NCBI GenBank assembly: GCA_012727685.1
Contig: JAAYGO010000277.1
Span: forward strand, 1 to 30,374
From: Bacillota bacterium
Lineage (GTDB): Bacteria; Bacillota; Dethiobacteria; DTU022
Reading direction: 5' to 3'
Length of the DNA: 30,374 nucleotides
Positions 1 through 7,594 of the stretch are shown piece after piece. Below the pieces are notes generated by a model. The model did not search any database. It worked only from the letters and a program-made list of their open reading frames with translations, and was not told the DNA's origin. The position numbers and the translations under genes are program-made. Position 1 is the first letter of the stretch; each line of letters opens with the position of its first letter.

Positions 1-94
1 GCATTTTTTTCTTCAGCTCAACATAGTACGACTTTTTTGAGCTGTGCACACCGGTCAGTTTTTCGATCAGCATCGTTTTATTGCGTATGACCAT
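1..94 (-). CDS. N-terminal fragment of an unidentified protein, coupled to the alcohol dehydrogenase
   Basis: An open frame of 31 codons runs off the left edge of the window. It begins with ATG at 94-92, which shares one base with the TAA stop of the upstream dehydrogenase gene (TAATG junction), so the two are probably translationally coupled. A GGAGGGGG ribosome site lies 7 bases before the start. The peptide is basic, with the segment MLIEKLTGVHSSKKSYYVEL. A second ATG lies at codon 8. From memory, similar openings occur in PAS/GAF sensor kinases found next to iron-type alcohol dehydrogenases, but no domain is visible here and the assignment is a guess. The existence of the gene is well supported; its function is not. 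Confidence 0.6.
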   Translation of the reverse strand, partial: MVIRNKTMLIEKLTGVHSSKKSYYVELKKKM

Positions 95-1263
95 TACCGT
101 TCCCCCTCCGGTATTGCCAGGGCCTCGCGGAAGATGCCCATAATATCTTCCACATCCGCATCCCTGGGGTTCGTAATAAAGCAGGCATCCTTAACGGCGT
201 TGCGGCTCAGCTCCGGAATAACGCTCTCGGAAAGGCCCAGTTCGGCCAGACTTGCCGGTATGCCCACATCACGGGCCAGCTCCCGCACCATCTCAATGGC
301 TTTCTCCGCCGCTTCCCGCTGCGACATCGCCCCAGTGTGGGCGCCCATGGCTGCAGCAATCGCCGCGTACTTGTCAACGCGGGAAATTAAATTGAAGCGC
401 ATTACAAAAGGCAACAAAACCGCGCTGATTTCGCCGATGGGCAAGTCCAGCAAACCTCCCACCTGGTGAGTCATGGCGTGCGCCAACCCTAAAACGGCGT
501 TGGAAAAGGCAATGCCGGCGTGCAGGCTTGCCTTGGCCATGGCCACCTTTGCGGCCTCATTAACCTGGCTGGCCACCGAAGCCCTCAAATTTTCGGCGAT
601 CAGCTTAATGGCGCGCAGGGCGTGGACATCGGTCAGATCTGTGGCCGCCAGGGAGAGATAGGCTTCAACGGCGTGGCTGAGTGCCTCCATGCCCGTATGG
701 GCGGTCACCTTGCTGTTGATGGTGGAAAGAATCAGCGGATCGGATATAGAAATATCGGGAACCAGGGACTTCGAAATAATCGTCATCTTGATTTTCCGTT
801 CGCTATCCACAATCATGGCAAACTGTGAAACCTCGGACCCCGACCCTGCCGTGGAAGGGACCACAATCAAGGGCGGCAGCGGTTTCGCAATCAGGTCAAT
901 CCCCTCGTAATCACGAATCCGCCCCTTGTTGGTGGAAAGAATGGCCACCGCTTTGGCCGCATCCACGGCGCTGCCGCCGCCGACTGCCAGAACGGCGTCA
1001 CAGCCGGCGTCATTATAATGCAACGCCCCCGCTTCGACCTCATAGTCACGGGGATTTTCGGAAAAGTTGGACCAGATTTCATACGCCAGGCCGGCCTCGC
1101 GTAAAAAAACCAGGGCCTTTTCAACCCATCCGTGCTCCATGACCCCTCGATCGGCAACCAGGAAAACCCGTGTGGAGCCCAGGCGGCTGCAGCACTCACC
1201 CACCTGATTCAAAGAGCCCTTGCCAAATATGATCTCGGGAGTAACGAATTTGCTGATATACAT
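94..1263 (-). CDS. Iron-type alcohol dehydrogenase family protein with altered metal ligands
   Basis: This 389-residue protein belongs to the group III (Fe-dependent) alcohol dehydrogenase family, which interconverts alcohols and aldehydes with NAD(P)H. The Rossmann part has the family GGGSAVD motif (about residues 96-102) and PSTAGSGSEVS (137-147). The C-terminal helical half carries TGMEALSHAVEAY and LAHAMTHQVGG. Family members use Asp, His, His, His to hold iron. Here the matching positions are Glu193, His197, His262 and Ile276, and the usual LPHG is LPIG, so two of four ligands are changed. The ATG at 1263 is chosen over the GTG at 1266 because it sits 9 bases after AAAAGGA. The gene is coupled to the next ORF by a one-base overlap. 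The enzyme may be active with another metal, or may have become a regulatory protein. Confidence 0.88.
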   Translation of the reverse strand: MYISKFVTPEIIFGKGSLNQVGECCSRLGSTRVFLVADRGVMEHGWVEKALVFLREAGLAYEIWSNFSENPRDYEVEAGALHYNDAGCDAVLAVGGGSAVDAAKAVAILSTNKGRIRDYEGIDLIAKPLPPLIVVPSTAGSGSEVSQFAMIVDSERKIKMTIISKSLVPDISISDPLILSTINSKVTAHTGMEALSHAVEAYLSLAATDLTDVHALRAIKLIAENLRASVASQVNEAAKVAMAKASLHAGIAFSNAVLGLAHAMTHQVGGLLDLPIGEISAVLLPFVMRFNLISRVDKYAAIAAAMGAHTGAMSQREAAEKAIEMVRELARDVGIPASLAELGLSESVIPELSRNAVKDACFITNPRDADVEDIMGIFREALAIPEGER

Positions 1264-1370
1264 CACGGTTCATCCTTTTCCTTGAATTAAAAAGGTAACC
1301 GGTATCGGCAATTTAATTCTGTAAACAGCAATTGAAATCCTTTTCAAACGATCCCTTCATACCTTGATTT

Positions 1371-1411
1371 TATAAAGAAGCGGCGCCCATGATTACCCTT
1401 GGACGCCGCTT
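1371..1411 (-). terminator. Probable terminator after the small four-cysteine gene
   Basis: An 8-bp perfect inverted repeat (AAGCGGCG at 1378-1385, CGCCGCTT at 1404-1411) lies just past the stop of the leftward gene ending at 1434. Read leftward it is followed by TTCTTTATAAAA, a weak U-rich tail. It would separate this gene from the alcohol dehydrogenase gene. Confidence 0.5.
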
Positions 1412-1433
1412 GATCTTTGAAAAATGATCGTTT

Positions 1434-1700
1434 TTACCATCCCGGTGATACCGGTTCCCGGCCGGGTGTCTTTGCTTTAACCTCTCCGGCTTTAGAACCT
1501 ATGATCTCCGGCACCACGCTATAACCAATATAACTTTCCATCACTTTTTTACAGGTTTCTCTTTTTGCCTCGGTGCAACCGCAACTCTTCGCTTCTTCCC
1601 TGGTCAATCTCATGGCAAAGGCGCCGGCACTGCAGAACATCACCCAACCGTTCAACCCCTGGTACTCTTTCCAGTAGCGGCACTCAACCACCTTTTCCAT
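1434..1700 (-). CDS. Small four-cysteine protein related to the N-terminus of the adjacent channel
   Basis: This 88-residue protein is soluble, with no signal peptide or membrane segment. Its first 50 residues align with the first 48 of the neighbouring formate/nitrite channel. Both begin C-x2-W-K-[ED]-Y and share exactly the same cysteine spacing, C-x15-C-x18-C-x7-C (C7, C23, C42, C50 here), with a G-C-T-x2-K-R-x2-C tail; an extra Cys40 is unique to this copy. Four cysteines at fixed spacing suggest a zinc or iron-sulfur site, but no known family is recognised. The last 25 residues are Lys/Pro-rich and probably flexible. AAGGAGGG sits 8 bases before the ATG. The gene lies 44 bases downstream of the channel gene and is likely co-transcribed. 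A partner or metal-binding regulator of the channel is an inference. Confidence 0.75.
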   Translation of the reverse strand: MEKVVECRYWKEYQGLNGWVMFCSAGAFAMRLTREEAKSCGCTEAKRETCKKVMESYIGYSVVPEIIGSKAGEVKAKTPGREPVSPGW

Positions 1701-1744
1701 GGCGTACCCTCCTTGTTTCTACTCCAGCGCTCTACAGTGAACGC

Positions 1745-2845
1745 CTACACTCTTCCGTTGGCGACGATCCGCCTTTTAACCGTGGTCGGGCGCAGGTATG
1801 CGCTCCAGTAGGCAAAGGCCACGAAGACAACTCCGCCAATCAGGTTGCCGATGGTGACCGGGATCAGGTTGTTCAAGAAAAATCCCTGCCAGGTCAATCC
1901 CTGGACTACTGCCGGGGTTAGAAGACCCTGCAGGGCTTCGCTCCCTTTGAGAACCAGCCCCATGGGAATAAAATACATATTGGCGATGGAGTGCTCAAAA
2001 CCGGCGGCCACAAAGGCGGCGATGGGAATGATAATCGAAAAGATTTTGCTGATCGCGTCTTTAGCAGCCATGGAGAGCCATACCGCCAGGCAGACCAGCC
2101 AGTTGCACAGGATCCCCCGGGCAAACGCCTCCACCCAGGGCAGCGTCGCCTTGCTGTAAGCGATGTTTACCGCACGGATAGCGATGGCCGCATCATTGGC
2201 CTTCCAGATTCCCGAGAAGTAGAAAAGCCCCACTACTATCAGCGCGCCGATAAAGTTGAAGAGGTAAACCCAGAACCAGTTGTTCAGGACTTGCTTCAGC
2301 GTCACTTTTCCTTCGAGCAGGCCGGTGGCAATCAGGTTGTTGCCGGTGAACAGCTCGGCACCGCCCAGAACTACGAGAATCAGCCCCAAGGAGAAGGAGA
2401 CGCCGCCGACCAGCCGGGTTAACCCGTCTCCGATATAACCGGCCAGGTCATTGGTGACGATGGTAAAGAGAACCGCGCCCAGGGCGATATAGGCGCCGGC
2501 CAGAATGGCCAGCATCAGCAGCGACGGCAGGGCGGTAGCGGTTTTCTTTTCCGCGACGCCGACACAGGTTTTGGCTACAACCGGCGGCGGATCGCAGGGC
2601 AGCGCCGGCGGCGCAGCCGGCACCGGTTGAGCTACCGGTTCAGGCCGCGGTGAAGCAGTGGGCACCGCTCCAATCCCGATGTTTAGCTCCATGCTGCCCA
2701 GACACTCTTTCCTCTTTTCCGCAGTGCAGCCGATCCGGGCCAAAAAATCCGGGTTAACCGTCCGGTTGAAGGCAGCCAGTTCACAATAAGAAACAGGCCC
2801 CCCGATTGAATCATAGTCTTTCCAAAATTGACATCTGTTAGCCAT
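1745..2845 (-). CDS. Formate/nitrite-family channel with an N-terminal four-cysteine domain
   Basis: Residues 100-350 form a formate/nitrite transporter (FNT/FocA-type) channel, a pentameric membrane pore for small monovalent anions such as formate, nitrite or hydrosulfide. Visible features are the six hydrophobic segments, the signature GGAELFTGNNLI (161-172) and the central His285 in GFEHSIANM, matching the pore histidine of the family. The usual family length is about 260-285 residues; this protein has 366. The extra N-terminus consists of a four-cysteine domain (C5, C21, C40, C48) shared with the small protein encoded next door, then a Pro/Ala-rich linker (about 60-92) with two more cysteines (C84, C94). 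The start has a GGAAAGGGGG ribosome site. With hydrogenase genes nearby, formate is the most likely substrate, but this is inference. Confidence 0.88.
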   Translation of the reverse strand: MANRCQFWKDYDSIGGPVSYCELAAFNRTVNPDFLARIGCTAEKRKECLGSMELNIGIGAVPTASPRPEPVAQPVPAAPPALPCDPPPVVAKTCVGVAEKKTATALPSLLMLAILAGAYIALGAVLFTIVTNDLAGYIGDGLTRLVGGVSFSLGLILVVLGGAELFTGNNLIATGLLEGKVTLKQVLNNWFWVYLFNFIGALIVVGLFYFSGIWKANDAAIAIRAVNIAYSKATLPWVEAFARGILCNWLVCLAVWLSMAAKDAISKIFSIIIPIAAFVAAGFEHSIANMYFIPMGLVLKGSEALQGLLTPAVVQGLTWQGFFLNNLIPVTIGNLIGGVVFVAFAYWSAYLRPTTVKRRIVANGRV

Positions 2846-3014
2846 TAGAAAACCCCCTTTCCTCTTTTGATCAGTATTGAATGCAAGTGGCGTGCCAAGT
2901 GTCTTCGGATAGCTAAAAGTTAAAGCTGCAGGGGCTTAAGTGGCCTGGAATCATCGATCTAGAGAGCTGTTTCAGCTTGAGAGGGGGTTTACAGCTCCGG
3001 CCAAACCGGTTCCC

Positions 3015-3060
3015 AAAAGGTTTGACTTGTGACGTAAAATTGTCACAAGCATGACCTTTT
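3015..3060. promoter_or_regulatory. 46-bp nested dyad upstream of the channel gene
   Basis: CTTGTGAC (3026-3033) and GTCACAAG (3042-3049) form a perfect 8-bp dyad with an 8-base centre. Outside it, separated by 4 bases on each side, AAAAGGT (3015-3021) and ACCTTTT (3054-3060) are also perfectly complementary. The half-sites resemble CRP/FNR-family TGTGA motifs, but the centre is 4 bases longer than in that family. It may be an operator for the channel operon (start at 2845) or an RNA hairpin ending the leftward gene at 3272. Confidence 0.5.
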
Positions 3061-3087
3061 GTTGTTAAAGTGATTGCCGCTCCCTAA

Positions 3088-3251
3088 AGGGCATCAACAT
3101 GCCCTCGCTGCCTGAAAAAATCCGCTGGTAAGCCCGCATCTTCGGGCACAGGCTTGACCATGCCTTTGGCACCAAGAACGTATGCCGGCCATGGCGGAGT
3201 CCACCGGCCGGTCTTACGCTGCTCCGGCTACTGCAATCTTCACTGCAGCAG
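3088..3251 (-). other. Structured intergenic region, candidate leader RNA
   Basis: The 426-base gap between the genes ending at 3272 and starting at 2845 contains several hairpins within about 165 bases. These are 3228-3251 (8 bp, one G-T), 3185-3211 (11 bp with a 2-base bulge and a 3-base loop), 3133-3146 (4 bp) and 3088-3105 (7 bp with a CAAC/GTTG loop). The overlapping open frame 3065-3262 has no ribosome site and looks non-coding. Read leftward these could form a structured leader upstream of the channel gene. No known riboswitch consensus (TPP, SAM, cobalamin, glycine, cyclic-di-GMP) was recognised. Confidence 0.3.
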
Positions 3252-3271
3252 ACCCCTATCATGGTTGCTGA

Positions 3272-3511
3272 TTATTGTTTGCGTGGTGGTTTAAATTTAA
3301 ATGCATAAGCATCTGCCGGTTTCGCCTCTGTAAACCTGTTCTTTAAAAGCTGAATTTCTGTTTCCAGCGCCGCCAATATTTGGGCTACATGTTCCCCGGT
3401 ATAATCGTAATTATTAGTGTTGGCCAGGTTGCCGATCAGGCGCAACTTTTTTACCGCTTCAGTCACTCTTCTTTCCGCCAGCCGTTCAAATTTTTCCCGC
3501 TTGACAGACAA
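3272..3511 (-). CDS. Small conserved-looking protein of unknown function
   Basis: With the TTG at 3511 as start the product has 79 residues, beginning (M)SVKREKFERLAERRV. This start is preferred because AAAGGGG sits 8 bases upstream, whereas the earlier TTG at 3529 lies before that ribosome site. The sequence is basic, predicted mostly helical, and has no cysteine, signal peptide or membrane segment. The block ERRVTEAVKKLRLIGNLAN followed by YTGEHVAQILAALETEI resembles short uncharacterised Firmicutes proteins I have seen, but no function is known to me. It stands alone between the hydrogenase operon and the channel gene. Confidence 0.65.
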   Translation of the reverse strand: MSVKREKFERLAERRVTEAVKKLRLIGNLANTNNYDYTGEHVAQILAALETEIQLLKNRFTEAKPADAYAFKFKPPRKQ

Positions 3512-3529
3512 TCTAAAAACCCCTTTCAA

Positions 3530-4049
3530 TATGAATGAGATTATAAAATAAATATGCCTGAGCAGAAAAAAAATGCAGCCATTGGAATATTTATTATCAC
3601 TTCATGATCCTCTTATTCTTGATCGTACGAAAGAGAGTAAAACCGTTTTATCTGGAACTGAAACCACGTCTGATATTTGTATATAAAGATTTGGCATGTA
3701 AAAATTACCCAAGAATATTTTTGCACATACCAAAGTGAAAAGAAAAGTAGAGAAGTATGAAAAGCTGATAAAATCATTGATAGTTTTCAGTTCAGTTGAG
3801 ATTCCTTGGCATAGCTTGAGAAAAGCTGATTTGCCACAAAGGGCAGATGATGAAATAAGCGGAGGCCGGGATGGTGGCGTTATTTCCCGCTCTGGGAATT
3901 CAATGCTCACCCTTCCCGGTCTCCCGCTTTCAACTGGCAGCATAAGCGATGTTGCCGCTGTTTTTACCTTGCAGCCGGTATGATGCCGGGCTGCGCGCCG
4001 ATCACCGGCACCTTTGCAGTCCGGTCCAGCCCCATGATCGCTGCGGTGC
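3530..4049. other. Gene-free stretch downstream of the hydrogenase operon
   Basis: No convincing gene is seen here. Open frames at 3735-3983 (plus) and 3602-4195 (minus) lack ribosome sites and family resemblance; the second runs over the end of the hydrogenase gene. An imperfect inverted repeat (GCGGAGGCCGGGA at 3859-3871, TCCCGGTCTCCCGC at 3914-3927) followed leftward by TTATTT could serve as a distant terminator for the hydrogenase transcript. A short palindrome TAAAACCGTTTTA lies at 3638-3650. Confidence 0.4.
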
Positions 4050-5774
4050 TTAAACCCTGCTCCTTTCCTGGTAATGGGTATGGAGAAGCTCGTGTGATTT
4101 GCTGCCCAGGGGCTTCTCCAGGAAGGTTTTATAAAGCTCCTGCACGGCAGGATTGAGGTGCGATTTGCGCAGCTCCATCCCCCGATCCACCGCATAAATG
4201 GCGCTCATGCGCTTCTCCCGGATTTCGCGGTCTACGGGGATGGGCTGACCGCCGCCGCCGATGCAGCCGCCGGGGCAGCACATGATCTCCACGAAATCGT
4301 AGTCCGCTTCACCGGCTTTGATCTTCTTGAGCAGGTTGTCCGCATTTTTAAGGCCGTGGGTTACGGCAATCCTGATCGTGCGGCCTTTCAGCGTCACCGC
4401 AGCCTCCTTGATCCCTTTCAGCCCTCTGACCGCCGTAAAATCGAGCTCTTTTAGCTCCTCGCCGGTTACCACTTCATAGATGGTCCGCAGGGCAGCCTCC
4501 GCCACCCCTCCGCTTGCCCCGAAGATAACCCCGGCTCCTGTGGATATGCCCAGGGGCTCATCAAATGCTTCCTCGGGCAGTGCAGCAAAGTTGATACCGG
4601 CTTCCCTGATCATTTTCCCCAGCTCCCGCGTGGTCAGCACCACGTCCACATCTGCCACGCCGCTGGAGTTCATTTCCGGTCTTGCCGCTTCAAATTTTTT
4701 GGCGGTGCAGGGCATAATGGAAACTACGAAAATGTCACGCGCTGAATAGCCCGCTTTACTGGCGTAGTAGGTCTTGGCCAGGGCGCCAAACATCTGCTGC
4801 GGCGATTTGCAGCTCGACAGGTGCGCAAGCATGTCCGGGTGGTAGTGTTCAATGAATTTAATCCAGCCGGGGCTGCAGGAGGTAAACATGGGCAGAACAC
4901 CGCCGTTTTCAAGGCGCTCCAGCAGCTCGTGCCCCTCTTCCATGATCGTCAGGTCGGCGGTAAAGTCGGTATCAAAGACCTTGTGAAAACCGAGCCTGCG
5001 CAGCGCCGCAACCAGCTTCCCGGTAGTGATGCTGCCCGGCGGCATTCCCAGCTCTTCACCGATCGAGACCCGGACGGCAGGGGCTACCTGGATCACCACA
5101 TGATTTTTATCATCGGCAAGGGCCTCCCAGACCCGATCCACGTCGCTCCTTTCGGTGATGGCCCCCACGGGGCAAACGGTGGCGCATTGGCCGCAATTTA
5201 CGCAGGCCACCTGGTCCAGGGGACGCTTCAGAGGAGGATAAACCATGGCCTCAAATCCCCGGTCGGCATAATCGAGCACGGAAACACCCTGTACCTCGCT
5301 GCAAACCCTCACGCAGCGCCCGCAGAGCACGCATTTGTTCGGATCGCGCACCAGGGAAAAACCGGATTTGTCCAGCGGCAGATCCCGCCGCACCCCTTTA
5401 ACTTCCACCTTTTTTATGCCGAGATCGCGGGCCAGCGCCTGGAGCTCGCAATTATTATTGCGCTCGCAGGTAAAGCAATCCTGCGGGTGATTGGCCAGCA
5501 GGAGCTCCAGGTTGGTCCGCCTCGCCTCCCGCACTGCGGGCGTATTGGTGCGCACCACCATGCCCGGCGCCACCGGGGTGACGCAACTGGCCGGCAGGTT
5601 GCGGGCCCCTTCGATTTCGACCACGCAAATCCTGCAGGCCCCTTCCGGGCGCAGCTCCGGATGATAACAGAGCACCGGAATATCGATGGCCGCTTTCCTG
5701 GCCGCTTCCAAAACGGTTGTCCCGGCTTCAACCGTAACTTCTTTTCCGTCAATGGTCAGTGTAACCTGTGACAT
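4050..5774 (-). CDS. hydA: NAD-linked [FeFe]-hydrogenase, catalytic subunit
   Basis: This 574-residue subunit holds the H-cluster that interconverts protons and hydrogen. Domains in order: plant-type [2Fe-2S] domain (C36, C47, C50, C64), His-ligated [4Fe-4S] site (H96, C100, C103, C109), two [4Fe-4S] ferredoxin motifs (C148-C158, C191-C201), then the H domain. H-domain motifs are L1 TSCSPGW (298-304), L2 MPCTAKKFE (from 354) and L3 EIMCCPGGCIGGGGQP (from 496). L1 has Ser where many enzymes have a second Cys. The open frame extends upstream to 5948, but the ATG at 5774 follows GGGAGGG and begins the ferredoxin fold, so it is taken as the start. The length and domain set match HndD/HydA of trimeric or tetrameric NAD(P)-linked hydrogenases. 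It is the last gene of the operon, 13 bases after hydB. Confidence 0.95.
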   Translation of the reverse strand: MSQVTLTIDGKEVTVEAGTTVLEAARKAAIDIPVLCYHPELRPEGACRICVVEIEGARNLPASCVTPVAPGMVVRTNTPAVREARRTNLELLLANHPQDCFTCERNNNCELQALARDLGIKKVEVKGVRRDLPLDKSGFSLVRDPNKCVLCGRCVRVCSEVQGVSVLDYADRGFEAMVYPPLKRPLDQVACVNCGQCATVCPVGAITERSDVDRVWEALADDKNHVVIQVAPAVRVSIGEELGMPPGSITTGKLVAALRRLGFHKVFDTDFTADLTIMEEGHELLERLENGGVLPMFTSCSPGWIKFIEHYHPDMLAHLSSCKSPQQMFGALAKTYYASKAGYSARDIFVVSIMPCTAKKFEAARPEMNSSGVADVDVVLTTRELGKMIREAGINFAALPEEAFDEPLGISTGAGVIFGASGGVAEAALRTIYEVVTGEELKELDFTAVRGLKGIKEAAVTLKGRTIRIAVTHGLKNADNLLKKIKAGEADYDFVEIMCCPGGCIGGGGQPIPVDREIREKRMSAIYAVDRGMELRKSHLNPAVQELYKTFLEKPLGSKSHELLHTHYQERSRV

Positions 5775-5787
5775 GAACGTACCCTCC

Positions 5788-7563
5788 CTAGCTGCGTATG
5801 ATTGCATCGAAGCGGCATTTCTCCATGCAGGCGCCGCACTTGATGCAATCGAGAACTTCAATTTTATGGGGCGCCTTTTTCTCTCCCCGGATGGCTCCCG
5901 TCGGGCAGACCCGTACACACGCCTGACAGCCGACGCACCGCTCCGCAACGATTTGATACTGAATCAGATCGCTGCATACTCCGGCACGGCATTTGTGCTG
6001 CAGAATATGCTCCTCGTATTCCTCGCGGAAGTAGCGCAGGGTGCTCAAAACCGGGTTGGGAGCCGTCTGCCCCAGCCCGCACAGGGCAGTGTTCTTGCAG
6101 ACCCGGGCCAGCCGTTCCAGCACCTCCAGGTCATGCAGCGTCGCCTGTCCCCTGGTGATGGCCTCCAGTATTTCGAGCATGCGCGTCGTTCCCTCGCGGC
6201 AGGGCACACACTTGCCGCACGATTCGGCGGTGGTGAATTTCAGGAAGAATTTCGCCACATCCACGATGCAGGTGGTCTCATCCATGACCACCAGGCCGCC
6301 CGAACCCATGATCGCCCCCGCCTGGCTCAGGGAATCGTAGTCAACGGGCAGGTCCAGGTGTGAGCGGGGCAAACACCCTCCCGAGGGTCCGCCGATTTGC
6401 ACAGCCTTGAACTTTCTATTGTCCTGCACACCGCCGCCGATATCCTCGATGATCTCCCGCAGGGTAATACCCATGGGCACCTCAACCAGGCCGGTATTTT
6501 TGATCCGGCCTGCCAGGGCAAAGACTTTGGTCCCCTTGCTTTTCTCGGTGCCGATGGAGGAGTAGAAATCAGCCCCTTTCAATAGGATCAGGGGGACATT
6601 GCTGTATGTTTCCACGTTGTTGATATTGGTCGGCTTGCCCCAGAGGCCCTTTTGGGCAGGAAACGGCGGGCGGGGTCTCGGCATACCCCTGTTGCCCTCA
6701 ATGGAAGCCATGAGCGCAGTTTCCTCACCGCATACAAAGGCGCCTGCCCCTTCTTTAATAAGCAGTTTAAAAGAGAAGCCGCTGCCAAAGATATTCTCGC
6801 CCAGGAGGCCGTATTCTTCGGCCTGGGCAATGGCGTTCTTCAGCCTGCGCACAGCCAGGGGATACTCTGCCCTGATATAGATATAGCCCTGTGAGGCTCC
6901 GATGGCGTAAGCGGCGATGGTCATCCCCTCAATGATGCTGTGGGGATCGCCCTCGAGAAGGCTGCGGTCCATGAATGCGCCGGGGTCGCCTTCATCGGCA
7001 TTGCAGATGAGATATTTTACCTTCTCCGGTTCGCGGGCACAGAACTCCCACTTCAGACCGGTCAAAAAACCGGCGCCGCCGCGCCCTCTCAGCCCGGCCT
7101 TTTTAACTTCTGCAATTACCTCTGCCGGAGTCATAGCTGTTAAAACCTTGGCCAGGGCCTGATAGCCGTCGGTACGGATATAGTCATTGATATCCTCAGG
7201 GTCTATGGAGCCGCAGCGGCGCAGCACCAGCCGCTGCTGCTTGCGGAAGAAATCCAGCCTGTCGAGGCTGGGAACGGTGCTGTCGTCATATTCACAGCGC
7301 AGCAGCTCTTTGACAAAGCGGCCTTTAATCAGGTGCTCTTCGACGATGTGCGGGACATCATCTGCCTTCACCCCGCGGTAAAAGGTGCCTTCCGGGTAAA
7401 CGACCACCAGGGTCTCCTCGCTGTCATCTATCAAGTCCGGTGAGCTGATCACTTTCACTGCACCGGATAATTTGCGTGCCGCCAGCTCGCGCTCAAATCT
7501 CTCTTTGATCGCCGCAGCATCGGCAGTGTGACTGGATATCAAAATGTGATTGCGGTATAACAA
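5788..7563 (-). CDS. hydB: NAD-linked [FeFe]-hydrogenase, NuoF-like flavoprotein subunit
   Basis: This 591-residue subunit oxidises or reduces NAD(H) at FMN and passes electrons to HydA. The NADH/FMN fold shows GLRGRGGAGFLTGLKW (157-172) and NADEGDPGAFMDRSL (188-202). The N3-type [4Fe-4S] motif is ESCGKCVPCREGTTR (447-461) with a further Cys at 495, and two C-terminal ferredoxin motifs cover C543-C553 and C573-C583. The first 90 residues keep the shape of the thioredoxin-like [2Fe-2S] domain of the family (YPEGTFYRGVKADDVPHIVEEH), but all four cluster cysteines are gone: the family CTGTGC region reads SSHTAD and GCFGLCE reads SSPDLID. The start is TTG, 7 bases after AAGGAGGGG. The gap to hydA is 13 bases. 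Whether the complex is electron-bifurcating with ferredoxin or simply NADH-dependent cannot be told from sequence. Confidence 0.94.
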   Translation of the reverse strand: MLYRNHILISSHTADAAAIKERFERELAARKLSGAVKVISSPDLIDDSEETLVVVYPEGTFYRGVKADDVPHIVEEHLIKGRFVKELLRCEYDDSTVPSLDRLDFFRKQQRLVLRRCGSIDPEDINDYIRTDGYQALAKVLTAMTPAEVIAEVKKAGLRGRGGAGFLTGLKWEFCAREPEKVKYLICNADEGDPGAFMDRSLLEGDPHSIIEGMTIAAYAIGASQGYIYIRAEYPLAVRRLKNAIAQAEEYGLLGENIFGSGFSFKLLIKEGAGAFVCGEETALMASIEGNRGMPRPRPPFPAQKGLWGKPTNINNVETYSNVPLILLKGADFYSSIGTEKSKGTKVFALAGRIKNTGLVEVPMGITLREIIEDIGGGVQDNRKFKAVQIGGPSGGCLPRSHLDLPVDYDSLSQAGAIMGSGGLVVMDETTCIVDVAKFFLKFTTAESCGKCVPCREGTTRMLEILEAITRGQATLHDLEVLERLARVCKNTALCGLGQTAPNPVLSTLRYFREEYEEHILQHKCRAGVCSDLIQYQIVAERCVGCQACVRVCPTGAIRGEKKAPHKIEVLDCIKCGACMEKCRFDAIIRS

Positions 7564-7594
7564 CAGAAATCCCCTCCTTTTCTTGACGTTTTAC

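Noticed and set aside
3026..3049. Classical CRP/FNR operator
   Set aside because: The half-sites look right, but the centre is 4 bases longer than those proteins accept. It is kept only as an unassigned dyad.
3065..3262. 65-codon minus-strand open frame upstream of the channel gene
   Set aside because: There is no ribosome site, and the region is better explained by RNA hairpins.
3602..4195. 197-codon minus-strand open frame at the end of hydA
   Set aside because: It overlaps the certain hydA coding end in another frame, has no ribosome site, and reads as low-quality protein.
4821..5771. 316-codon plus-strand open frame inside hydA
   Set aside because: It is the antisense shadow of a clear hydrogenase gene. 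The composition is rich in His/Gly/Arg, with no family resemblance.
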